Source of the DNA: Bacteroidota bacterium | GTDB taxonomy: Bacteria; Bacteroidota; Bacteroidia; Flavobacteriales; Weeksellaceae | Reading direction: 5' to 3' | Assembly (NCBI GenBank): GCA_023422635.1 | Contig: JAFAGO010000032.1 | Span: 1 to 58,321, forward strand | DNA: 58,321 nucleotides | In this document: piece after piece, positions 8,259 through 15,599 of the stretch | Position numbering within the stretch: position 1 is the first letter of the stretch | Layout of the letters: each line of letters begins with the position of its first letter | The notes under the pieces: generated by a model | What the model was told of the DNA's origin: nothing | Seen by the model: the letters and a program-made list of their open reading frames with translations, nothing else | Databases searched by the model: none | Position numbers and translations under genes: made by a program

Positions 8259-9494
8259 TTAATACCTCATTCTTCTTAATTTAGGATTGGTAGCTCCTAC
8301 AATAAAGGCAACAAGAACCGTCATTGTACCTCCGAATATTACCGAGCGCACGACGCCGAGAAGTTTTGCGGCTAAACCACTTTCAAATTGTCCCATTTCA
8401 TTGCTGGACATGATGAAAATTGAATTCACACTTAAAACACGTCCTCGAATTTGATCTGGTGTTTTTAATTGCACGATTGTTCCTCGAATTACAACCGAAA
8501 TTCCATCGAGCATTCCGCTTAACATTAGAAAGAAAAATGAAAGCCAATACCATTTCGACAAACCAAATCCGATGATGCACAATCCGAATCCTGCAACGAC
8601 AACCAATAAAATTCTACCTTGATTTTTACGTAATGGCACCATTGATAAGGTAAGAATAATCATCATTGAACCAATATCGGAAGCAGCATTAAGCAAACCA
8701 AATCCTTCTGCTCCCACTTTTAAAATATCCGATGCAAATACAGGCACCATCGCTACTGCGCCACCAAATAAAACAGCAAACATATCCAAACACAAAGCAC
8801 CTAGAATTTCTTTCGTTTTATAAATATAGCGTATACCTTCCTTCATACTTTCAAATATTTGAAGCTTCTGCTCTTTATATTCAGAAAATTGAGGGGTAAG
8901 ATTCCAAAAAAACAATGCACCTGTAAATATTAAACTCACAATTACAACTAAAGTCCAATCGATACCAATTAGTGCAATTAAAAAGCCACCTATCGCATGA
9001 CCACAAACAGAAGACGTTAGAAATGTGGCTTGATTTAAAGTAATGGCATTTGCCAAGTTATCAATTTTAACAATTTTGGGAATCATGGAAGGAATAATAG
9101 GCCCGATAAACGCTCTTGCAATCCCCGTACAAAAAATTACGGCGTAAATAAAATATGTGATTTGATGGCCAGAATAATGCAAGCGATGCCCTAAAAAAGC
9201 AGGAATTAACAACAGACTGATCAGCACAACATACGCATAGCAGCAAATAAGTAACAGCTTTTTCTTTTCGTTCATATCGATCACATGTCCCGCATAAAGC
9301 GCACAAGATACCGCTGGGATAACTTCGGACAATCCTATTAAACCGATGGAAAAGGGATCTTTTGTGAGTTGATACACCCACCACCCTAAAAGTGTGGCAA
9401 GCATTCTGAAAGCCAAAACCACAAAAAATCTTCCGGAGAGAAGATTTCTAAATTCTTTGTTTCGTAATGTTTGGATCGGTTGTAGTGAAATCAT
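8259..9494 (-). CDS. Major facilitator superfamily transporter, EntS/MFS_3-like
   Basis: An inner-membrane transporter of 411 residues with about twelve hydrophobic segments. The order of motifs fits the MFS_3 (enterobactin exporter-like) branch: a LLSGRFF start, GLSEVIPA and the loop GHVIDMNEKKKL after helix 2 (motif A position), and PDQIRGRVLSVNSIF in the second half. The substrate cannot be read from the sequence. The ATG at 9494 gives MISLQPIQTLRN and fits relatives better than the upstream frame start. No neighbouring siderophore genes support an export role; drug or metabolite efflux is equally possible. Confidence 0.85.
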   Translation of the reverse strand: MISLQPIQTLRNKEFRNLLSGRFFVVLAFRMLATLLGWWVYQLTKDPFSIGLIGLSEVIPAVSCALYAGHVIDMNEKKKLLLICCYAYVVLISLLLIPAFLGHRLHYSGHQITYFIYAVIFCTGIARAFIGPIIPSMIPKIVKIDNLANAITLNQATFLTSSVCGHAIGGFLIALIGIDWTLVVIVSLIFTGALFFWNLTPQFSEYKEQKLQIFESMKEGIRYIYKTKEILGALCLDMFAVLFGGAVAMVPVFASDILKVGAEGFGLLNAASDIGSMMIILTLSMVPLRKNQGRILLVVVAGFGLCIIGFGLSKWYWLSFFFLMLSGMLDGISVVIRGTIVQLKTPDQIRGRVLSVNSIFIMSSNEMGQFESGLAAKLLGVVRSVIFGGTMTVLVAFIVGATNPKLRRMRY

Positions 9495-9520
9495 GTTGCA
9501 AATTAAAGTATAAAAAAGCA

Positions 9521-9550
9521 AAAAAGCTGGAAAATACTTCCCAGCTTTTT
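9521..9550 (-). terminator. Terminator behind the broken T9SS gene
   Basis: A 10-bp stem (9521-9530 with 9541-9550) and a ten-base loop, with T runs inside and beyond the 3' arm on the minus strand. It lies 19 bases past the stop and overlaps the region upstream of the MFS gene. Confidence 0.75.
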
Positions 9551-9568
9551 CTATTGCAATAATAAAAG

Positions 9569-10515
9569 TTACTTAATGAATTTTGTGGTTTTCACGGTTC
9601 CATCTTGCGCCTGAACTTTAACTACATAAACGCCACTTTTAAGCGTTGAAGTACTAAATACAGTATTGTTAGATGTTAACACTCTTCTACCATCAACCGA
9701 ATACACTTCTGCACTTTGGAACTTTTTGTTGTTTAGGAATAGATATACGTTTCCAGTTGCTTTATCGAATGTTGCGATTACATCTTTAATTTTATTAACA
9801 TTTTGTACAGCAAGTCCGGCTGCGCCCTCTACAGTGAAAGCCAAACCATCAAACTCAGCAGTACCGGTTATCGCACTAATGGAGGTCCATGTTGTATAAC
9901 CTGCTTGAAAAGCATTATAAGGATCTACTAATAGCGCTGGATTCTCATTAACTGTACCTGTAGTCCAATTCCATCTTGTCGTTCCTGTGTACTGAGTTAA
10001 ATTAGTTTTAGGAGCAAATACAACCCAGTAGGTACCCGCTTCAAGAGCTTGTGAATCGCCTAACGCTTCCGCAACATTAATGGTGAAAAGGTAGTAACCA
10101 CTTTCCAAAGCAGTGAGGGTGTAAGCAGCATCTCCAGTATTTACATCTACTTTAAAAGCTTCCTTACCATCACCAGGAATTCCAGATGGCATACCGCCTT
10201 CATCTGCATACACATAAAGAACAGCTCCAGTTGCTACACTTTCTAAGGTAGCTTGATTTTGAAATCCTAAAAAGGAAAATTGATTAAATCCTGATGCTTA
10301 GTTTAAAACAAAATCATCTGTACTTACTACAAAGTACCATCAGCCAACACATCCGACACAATACCATTTGTACTCGTTTGTTCCTGCGCCCACAAAACCT
10401 CTGAAGGTTTATTTTGTATAGTTGATAATTTTTTTCCCGCTTTTGCTGTGAAATCTTGGCCAAAAACAGTACTTGTTGCCATTATAGCAGCTGCGATAAA
10501 ATAAAGTTTTTTCAT
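9569..10515 (-). pseudogene. Broken gene for a secreted protein with a T9SS type A sorting domain
   Basis: Two fragments belong to one gene. The first (10515-10327) encodes a signal peptide (MKKLYFIAAAIMATSTVFGQ) and stops after ADGTL. The second (from 10213) encodes the rest, ending in a type IX secretion sorting domain (YSVDGRR, LKSGVYVVKVQAQDG, KFIK). Between them the second frame reads on upstream as protein-like sequence (FVVSTDDFVLN, stop, ASGFNQFSFLGF). A one-base shift near 10327-10335 plus one sense-to-TAA change at 10298-10300 therefore explains the break. Repaired, it would be about 315 residues. The middle domain, with aromatic beta-strand sequence (GYYLFTINVA, GTYWVVFAP), is not one I recognise. 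A promoter and a terminator are still present. Confidence 0.8.
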
Positions 10516-10539
10516 TTTTAAAATTTTTGTTTAACTCCC

Positions 10540-10547
10540 CAAATGTA
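10540..10547 (-). promoter_or_regulatory. -7 box TACATTTG of the broken T9SS gene
   Basis: A perfect TAnnTTTG match on the minus strand, 24 bases ahead of the ATG at 10515. Its survival suggests the gene was lost recently. Confidence 0.55.
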
Positions 10548-10763
10548 AACTTTCATTTCAAAAGAAATAAACATTTACGAAATAAAATTAGAAGACCTCA
10601 ACGATTAACACCGACCTTTATTAAAGTAAAAAAAATGATAAAACGATATATTTTATGGATAGTATAAATAAAATAGAAATATTACCAATAATTAATCACA
10701 AAAGCAAATTATGTTAAATAAATTACAAATAGTAATAAAGGTTTTAGTTTATGATTTTATAAA

Positions 10764-10797
10764 AACAAAAAAATGAGGGAAGCATTTACCCCCCTCA
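10764..10797 (-). terminator. Terminator behind the GH3 gene
   Basis: TGAGGG (10774-10779) pairs with CCCTCA (10792-10797). On the minus strand the stem is followed by a run of seven T and more T-rich sequence. The stem is short, so strength is uncertain. Confidence 0.55.
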
Positions 10798-10822
10798 ATG
10801 AAAATGTGCGTTTATCTGCAAT

Positions 10823-12322
10823 TTAACTCGTGAATCCCTCTAAAACATCTGCTATTTTGCGATCGTTTGCCAATCTTGGTATTTTATTTTGTCCACCCAA
10901 TTTCCCTTCAGATTTTGCATAATTTTGAAAAGCATTTTTCTGAAGCAAAGTAATTTTTAGTGGCTGAAGCACATTACCCGCGATGAGATCATCATAGTAA
11001 CTGTTTCTTTTACGAAGTTCAAAATCAAGTTCCTGCTTGAAAGCATCAACACCTTTTGGAAGTTCATCAAATTCTATAAACCACTCGTGATAAGGCAAAC
11101 CTTCGCTTGGATTTACCTGCGGAGCAAGATGAAACTCGGTAACTTTTGCAGGAATTTTTTCAATGGCAGCTTTCATGGCTTCTTCAACTTCAAAAGCAAT
11201 AACATGTTCTCCGAATGCAGACGTGAAATGTTTGGTTCTTCCGGAAACCAAAATTCGATACGGATCTTTAGAGATAAATCGTACAACATCTCCAATAGAA
11301 TACGCCCACAAACCAGAATTGGTACTAATCACCAATGCGTAATCTTGATGAAGCTCCACTTCCTCCAACGTCAATCTTTTTGCATCGGGTTTTCCAAATT
11401 CTTGCAATGGAATAAATTCATAGAAAATACCATGATTCGTAAGCAGTAAAAGTCCCTCTTTTTGGTAGTCATCTTGAAAGGCAAAAAATCCTTCAGAAGC
11501 GGGAAAAGTTTGCACAACATCAACTGTACCACCTAAAAGTTGCTCCATTTTTTCTTTGTAAGGATCGTAGTTTACGCCACCTGTAACAATAAGTTGGAGA
11601 TTCGGAAAAAGCGTTTTTATTTTTTTGCCTGTTTTTTCAGTAAGCTTTTCAAAATACATTATTAACCACGGCGGAATACCAGAAATTAAGGTCATGTTTT
11701 GATGTTCAGTTTCCTTAACAATCTCGTCCACTTTGGTTTCCCAATCTTCAATAACATTGGTTTTCCAGCTTGGCAAGCGGTTTTTCTGCAAATAATCGGG
11801 AATATGATGCGCAACAATCCCAGAAAGGCGACCAACATTTATTCCATTAACCTCCTTCAATTCAGGACTTCCTTGTAAAAATATCATTTTACCAGCAACG
11901 AAATTGGCATTTCCTTTTTCTGCGATATAATGAAAAAGCGCACTTTGTGCACCTGCAATTTGGTAGGGCATTCCTTCTTTAGAAATAGGAATATATTTTG
12001 TTCCAGAAGTTGTTCCAGAAGTTTTGGCAAAATATTCCGGAACGCCTTTCCAAAGAATATCTTTTTGACCTTTTTTAATTTTTTCGATATAGGATTTTAA
12101 ATCCTCATAATCGGAAACTGGAACTTGTTTTTGAAAATCTTGTACCGAATAAATTTCTTCGAAATGATGAAGTCTGCCAAATAGCGTTTTCTCTGCATCT
12201 TTCACCAAATCAAGAAGAAGTTTTTGCTGGTCTGTAACCGCATTTTTTTTAAATACGTTCGTATGATTGACGTGTTTTTTCGCCCAAATCAAGGCGATTT
12301 TTTTCTTTAGAAAATTCAGCAT
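10823..12322 (-). CDS. GH3 auxin-responsive promoter family protein (acyl-acid amido synthetase fold)
   Basis: A 499-residue member of the GH3 family, part of the adenylate-forming (ANL) superfamily. The ATP-binding motif TSGTTSGTKYIPIS is intact, and TGGVNYDPYK and YSIGDVVRF match motifs II and III. Plant GH3 enzymes link amino acids to hormones; the substrate of the Bacteroidota proteins is not known to me, so only the chemistry (adenylation followed by acyl transfer) can be inferred. It has its own promoter with almost no leader and a terminator behind it, so it stands apart from the envelope operon upstream. Confidence 0.9.
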   Translation of the reverse strand: MLNFLKKKIALIWAKKHVNHTNVFKKNAVTDQQKLLLDLVKDAEKTLFGRLHHFEEIYSVQDFQKQVPVSDYEDLKSYIEKIKKGQKDILWKGVPEYFAKTSGTTSGTKYIPISKEGMPYQIAGAQSALFHYIAEKGNANFVAGKMIFLQGSPELKEVNGINVGRLSGIVAHHIPDYLQKNRLPSWKTNVIEDWETKVDEIVKETEHQNMTLISGIPPWLIMYFEKLTEKTGKKIKTLFPNLQLIVTGGVNYDPYKEKMEQLLGGTVDVVQTFPASEGFFAFQDDYQKEGLLLLTNHGIFYEFIPLQEFGKPDAKRLTLEEVELHQDYALVISTNSGLWAYSIGDVVRFISKDPYRILVSGRTKHFTSAFGEHVIAFEVEEAMKAAIEKIPAKVTEFHLAPQVNPSEGLPYHEWFIEFDELPKGVDAFKQELDFELRKRNSYYDDLIAGNVLQPLKITLLQKNAFQNYAKSEGKLGGQNKIPRLANDRKIADVLEGFTS

Positions 12323-12326
12323 TTTG

Positions 12327-12334
12327 CAAAGTTA
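12327..12334 (-). promoter_or_regulatory. -7 box TAACTTTG of the GH3 gene, leaderless spacing
   Basis: A perfect TAnnTTTG on the minus strand, four bases (CAAA) ahead of the ATG at 12322. It has the same geometry as dnaB and the orphan ORF near 5.9 kb. Confidence 0.6.
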
Positions 12335-12364
12335 ATAAAAGTGATGTTCCGATTTGATTTGGAC

Positions 12365-12976
12365 TTAGAAATTATACCGATATCCGAAAGTAAAGCCGAG
12401 GAAAAACGACTTTCGATAGTACTTCTGTACGTCTTTGTTTTCATTATTTGTTCCAGAAAAGTATGCATTTCCTTTTGCTCCAAAAACAAACTGTTGAATA
12501 CCTTCACGATCCAAATTGTAAAGGGCTTTTGCGCCAATATTAAAACCACCTAGACCTTCCGTATACTTTTGGTGGCTTGGATAAACTGTACTCCTTAAAC
12601 GATAGAAACTAATTCCAGCAAATTCTTCGATGCTAAAATCCTCATTAATTTCATTTCGATGAACAATACTAAAATCGATATTGGAAAGTTGGTGTGAACC
12701 TAAATTCCCAACAAGATTTTCTCTTCCATACTTCGCATCACCAAAAAGCAAGTTATAATCCAAACTCAGACCGAATTGAATTGGCGTCATTAATTGACCT
12801 CCAAAGCCAAAACCATAGAAAGCACCAAAATCCTTTGAAAGCATATTATTCCCCACTGCCTTCATCACAAGAACTCTCGCTTCTGCATTAGAAGAAATAT
12901 CAAAACGATTCTTCTTTTTTTGAGCAATCAGAAATGTGCTGTTGAAAACGAGTACGATGAATAGAAAAGTTTTCAT
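12365..12976 (-). CDS. Small outer-membrane beta-barrel protein
   Basis: A 203-residue protein with an N-terminal signal peptide (about residues 1-18, ending FLIAQ). Alternating aromatic/glycine strands such as GFGFGGQL, FGLSLDYNLLFG and FFLGFTFGYRYNF follow. The last residue is phenylalanine, as expected for a BAM-inserted barrel of about eight strands. I do not recognise a named family. Its ATG overlaps the stop of the lipoprotein gene by one base (TAATG), so the two are translationally coupled and may form a pair in the outer membrane. Confidence 0.75.
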   Translation of the reverse strand: MKTFLFIVLVFNSTFLIAQKKKNRFDISSNAEARVLVMKAVGNNMLSKDFGAFYGFGFGGQLMTPIQFGLSLDYNLLFGDAKYGRENLVGNLGSHQLSNIDFSIVHRNEINEDFSIEEFAGISFYRLRSTVYPSHQKYTEGLGGFNIGAKALYNLDREGIQQFVFGAKGNAYFSGTNNENKDVQKYYRKSFFLGFTFGYRYNF

Positions 12977-13332
12977 TATTTCAAATGTACTTCTTCAAAA
13001 GAAATATATGTAACTTCTTCTGGAACAAGAATAGAAAGAGAATCTTCGGAAACAGAAAGCGTTTTGCTTGGTGCCGAAAAACTCTTGATCTTTTTATTAA
13101 ATTTTACTTTAAAACCATCGGAAAACAATGGTCCAGAAAGTACAAAATTTCCTGACGCAGTCGGCTTGGTTTGAGCAACCACTTTATCATCACTCACAAT
13201 CGAAATATCCAAATCGGCCAATGCTGTAACATCCGAAATCACTTTCCCTTCAGCGTATGCTCGGGTGTTGCTCACATCATCGGAGCCGCATGATAAACAA
13301 AATAATGAAAGAATAAGAAACCAACGTTTCAT
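12976..13332 (-). CDS. Small lipoprotein with a beta-sandwich (carboxypeptidase regulatory-like) pattern
   Basis: A 118-residue protein beginning with a lipoprotein signal, with Cys15 in FCLSCGSDD. The acidic SDD right after the lipidated cysteine resembles the export signal that sends lipoproteins to the cell surface in flavobacteria. The remainder (AEGKVISDV, LDISIVSDDKVV, TKPTASGNFVLSGP) follows the strand pattern of carboxypeptidase regulatory-like domains. No enzymatic motif is seen. It lies 15 bases behind psd and is coupled to the barrel gene downstream. Function unknown; a surface-exposed partner of the barrel is a guess. Confidence 0.7.
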   Translation of the reverse strand: MKRWFLILSLFCLSCGSDDVSNTRAYAEGKVISDVTALADLDISIVSDDKVVAQTKPTASGNFVLSGPLFSDGFKVKFNKKIKSFSAPSKTLSVSEDSLSILVPEEVTYISFEEVHLK

Positions 13333-13347
13333 GAAAATTGATTTGAA

Positions 13348-14001
13348 TTACACTTTCAGTTTCGCAATTACATCGATACCGCCTTTCGTTTTATCACCAA
13401 TTTTGCACATAATTTCCGTATCTAAAGGTAGAAAAACATCCATTCGTGATCCGAATTTAATAAACCCGAATTCATGTCCTGCTTCTGCCTTATCGCCAAC
13501 ATTACAATAAAAAACAATCCTTCTCGCCACGTAGCCAGCAATTTGGCGGAAAACAACTTTTTGTTGGTTTACCGCTTCAACAGCCACCGTAGTTCTTTCA
13601 TTATCGGTGGAAGATTTTTCGTGCCATGCCACTAAATATCTTCCGGGATGATATTTTTTATAAATTACATCTCCCGAAACCGGAAATCTACAAATATGTA
13701 CATTTAATGGAGACATAAAAATCGATACCTGAATGGCTTTTGATTTTAGAAATTCATTTTCTTCAACTTCTTTAATCATAACCACTTTACCATCTACTGG
13801 TGCAATTACATTTTCCAGATGATTTAAAATATCGCGTTTCGGAACACGAAAGAACCAAAACACCAAGCCATACATCACCAATAAAGGAACAATCACCAAT
13901 AAAGCCCATGATCGTAGGTAATGAATAGATAAAAAAGAGAGTACAGCCACAATTATTGTAGCGACGATAATGGTTCCAGTGCTTTCCTTATGCAACTTCA
14001 T
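13348..14001 (-). CDS. psd: Phosphatidylserine decarboxylase proenzyme
   Basis: Psd (217 residues) makes phosphatidylethanolamine from phosphatidylserine at the inner membrane. It is the short form (PSD-A type), with two N-terminal hydrophobic segments. The self-cleavage site lies in FIKFGSRMD, where the Gly-Ser bond is cut and the serine becomes the pyruvoyl cofactor. Other family motifs (IAPVDGKV, FMSPLNVHICR, GYVARRIVFY) are present. The start overlaps the stop of cdsA by one base, tying two steps of phospholipid synthesis together. Confidence 0.95.
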   Translation of the reverse strand: MKLHKESTGTIIVATIIVAVLSFLSIHYLRSWALLVIVPLLVMYGLVFWFFRVPKRDILNHLENVIAPVDGKVVMIKEVEENEFLKSKAIQVSIFMSPLNVHICRFPVSGDVIYKKYHPGRYLVAWHEKSSTDNERTTVAVEAVNQQKVVFRQIAGYVARRIVFYCNVGDKAEAGHEFGFIKFGSRMDVFLPLDTEIMCKIGDKTKGGIDVIAKLKV

Positions 14002-14873
14002 TATAAAAATTTTTCAAGTATAAAATACAAATATACAACCGGCACACAGATAATAAAACTATCTAACCGATCTAAAATTCCACCGTGACCGGGAATTATA
14101 TTGCCGCTATCTTTAACGCCAAATGTTCTTTTTAATTGACTTTCAACAAGATCGCCCAGTGGTGCGAAGATGGAAACCAAGAATCCTACGAACATCCAAT
14201 TCCCTCTAAGTTCCGGGAAATTGCTTTCGATAAAATAACCAAGGATTAAAGTTAATAGAACTCCACCTGCAAAACCTTCCCACGTTTTTTTAGGCGATAT
14301 TTTAGGAGCCATCTTATGCTTCCCAAACAATCTTCCTGCAAAATAAGCAAACGAATCGCTACTCCAAATTAAGATGAACAAGAAAAATACCTCTAAAGAA
14401 AAAGTATGATCTTCTGATGAAAATTTAGGGAGCGCCAAAGCAAATGAAAAAGGAATTGCCGTATAAATGACAGTGAAAATAAGTTTCCCGTTTTCAAAAT
14501 AGAGTTCTTTAGAAAAACGAAACAAAGTGACTACCGCAATTACAACAAGCGAAAGTCCTAAAAGTTCCGATAGATTAAAGTCAAAATAAAAACCATGCTG
14601 AAAATATCGCTTTGAAAATCGGTAATATACAATCGCAATAATGGGGAAAACCGCCCATTTTTCCCAAGAATTTCCGAAACGCATCACTTTAATACACTCC
14701 CAAGCCGCTACAAAAAGAAAAAGGGTGATTAACGCGTAATACAATTGGTATTGACCTACAAAGTTTGGCGCTATAGAATTAATAAGTTGCGCGCCCAAAG
14801 GAGTAACGCACAAAATTAGTACTGCACCGTAAATAAATCCTGAAATCAGGCGCTGAATTAAATTTTTATCCAA
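14001..14873 (-). CDS. cdsA: Phosphatidate cytidylyltransferase (CDP-diglyceride synthase)
   Basis: CdsA (290 residues) makes CDP-diacylglycerol from CTP and phosphatidic acid, the precursor of all phospholipids. It is a polytopic membrane protein with about eight hydrophobic helices. The C-terminal signature is nearly complete: SQLKRTFGVKDSG followed by IPGHGGILDRLD, and KISPKKTWEGF precedes it. It lies between the LUD gene (27 bases upstream) and psd (one-base overlap). Confidence 0.96.
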   Translation of the reverse strand: MDKNLIQRLISGFIYGAVLILCVTPLGAQLINSIAPNFVGQYQLYYALITLFLFVAAWECIKVMRFGNSWEKWAVFPIIAIVYYRFSKRYFQHGFYFDFNLSELLGLSLVVIAVVTLFRFSKELYFENGKLIFTVIYTAIPFSFALALPKFSSEDHTFSLEVFFLFILIWSSDSFAYFAGRLFGKHKMAPKISPKKTWEGFAGGVLLTLILGYFIESNFPELRGNWMFVGFLVSIFAPLGDLVESQLKRTFGVKDSGNIIPGHGGILDRLDSFIICVPVVYLYFILEKFL

Positions 14874-14900
14874 AACGTTTTGCTAAAATATTGGGATTGA

Positions 14901-15482
14901 TCAATCTTCCAGCAAAAGTAAGAAAAGTTTGGTATTATTCGATGTAGGAGAATCCAGTTTGGATTGGTTTCCGCTAATGGAAGTAAGATTTTTGATATTT
15001 CCCTTGCGTTTAATTCGCCCCATTGCATCATTCAAATCGCGAACAATTTGGGAAATATTCGCCATAATAATAATTTTTTCGGGAAGGCGGGAGGAATGAT
15101 AATGAAGAATATTATTGCTCGAAAGCATTATTCTACCATCGAAAGCAATTAAAAACTCGCAAGTAATTAATGCCGCATCGTTGTTGAGTTCTAACTTTTC
15201 TGTAAAAGGAACATCGATTACATTTAGAAAATTCTGTAACTCTTTATCCCAGCAGAAAGCAGATTGTATATTTTCAATTTTTACAATCTGGTTCATTACC
15301 TGTAAAGCTTCAGCTTCATCGGCACAATAATTAAATAATCCACCTGAATGGGTAAACAGCTGTGCAAATTTATAATCTAGATCTGCGTTTTTCAGCGAAT
15401 CTCCCAATCGTACCAAATCCTGATCTTCTTCTTCATCAGGTTGATTCATTAATTTATTAACAATCTTTTTGAATAAACTCAA
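14901..15482 (-). CDS. LUD domain protein (LutC/YkgG-like)
   Basis: A 193-residue cytoplasmic protein whose C-terminal two thirds match the LUD fold of lactate-utilisation proteins (AALITCEFLIAFDGRIMLSS, then PEKIIIMANISQIVRDLNDAM). In Bacteroidota a LUD protein next to ftsH and cdsA is a familiar arrangement, but its role there is not established and no LutA/LutB partner is present. The start is a TTG at 15482, because no in-frame ATG lies nearby; a TATTTTTG box is 25 bases upstream. It opens the envelope operon LUD-cdsA-psd-lipoprotein-barrel. Confidence 0.8.
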   Translation of the reverse strand: MSLFKKIVNKLMNQPDEEEDQDLVRLGDSLKNADLDYKFAQLFTHSGGLFNYCADEAEALQVMNQIVKIENIQSAFCWDKELQNFLNVIDVPFTEKLELNNDAALITCEFLIAFDGRIMLSSNNILHYHSSRLPEKIIIMANISQIVRDLNDAMGRIKRKGNIKNLTSISGNQSKLDSPTSNNTKLFLLLLED

Positions 15483-15507
15483 AGTAATACATTGTATTTA
15501 AGTAGAA

Positions 15508-15515
15508 CAAAAATA
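15508..15515 (-). promoter_or_regulatory. -7 box TATTTTTG of the LUD-cdsA-psd operon
   Basis: A perfect TAnnTTTG match on the minus strand, 25 bases ahead of the TTG start at 15482. Confidence 0.5.
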
Positions 15516-15554
15516 AAAATTATTTTTAAATTCCTCAATGTCAGAAAATAAAAT

Positions 15555-15592
15555 ATCCTGAAGATTCCGAATAAAAACAGATTCTTCAGGAT
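15555..15592 (-). terminator. Terminator behind ftsH
   Basis: Arms 15555-15567 and 15580-15592 pair with a single T-T mismatch around the core CCTGAAGA/TCTTCAGG. On the minus strand a T-rich tail follows. It lies 8 bases past the ftsH stop. Confidence 0.75.
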
Positions 15593-15599
15593 TATTCTT

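Larger units (their letters stand above)
10516..10822. other. 307-bp AT-rich intergenic stretch
   Basis: It holds the promoter of the broken T9SS gene near 10540 and a hairpin behind GH3 near 10774. Between about 10560 and 10760 I see very AT-rich sequence with no convincing ORF, RNA gene or repeat. Confidence 0.6.
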
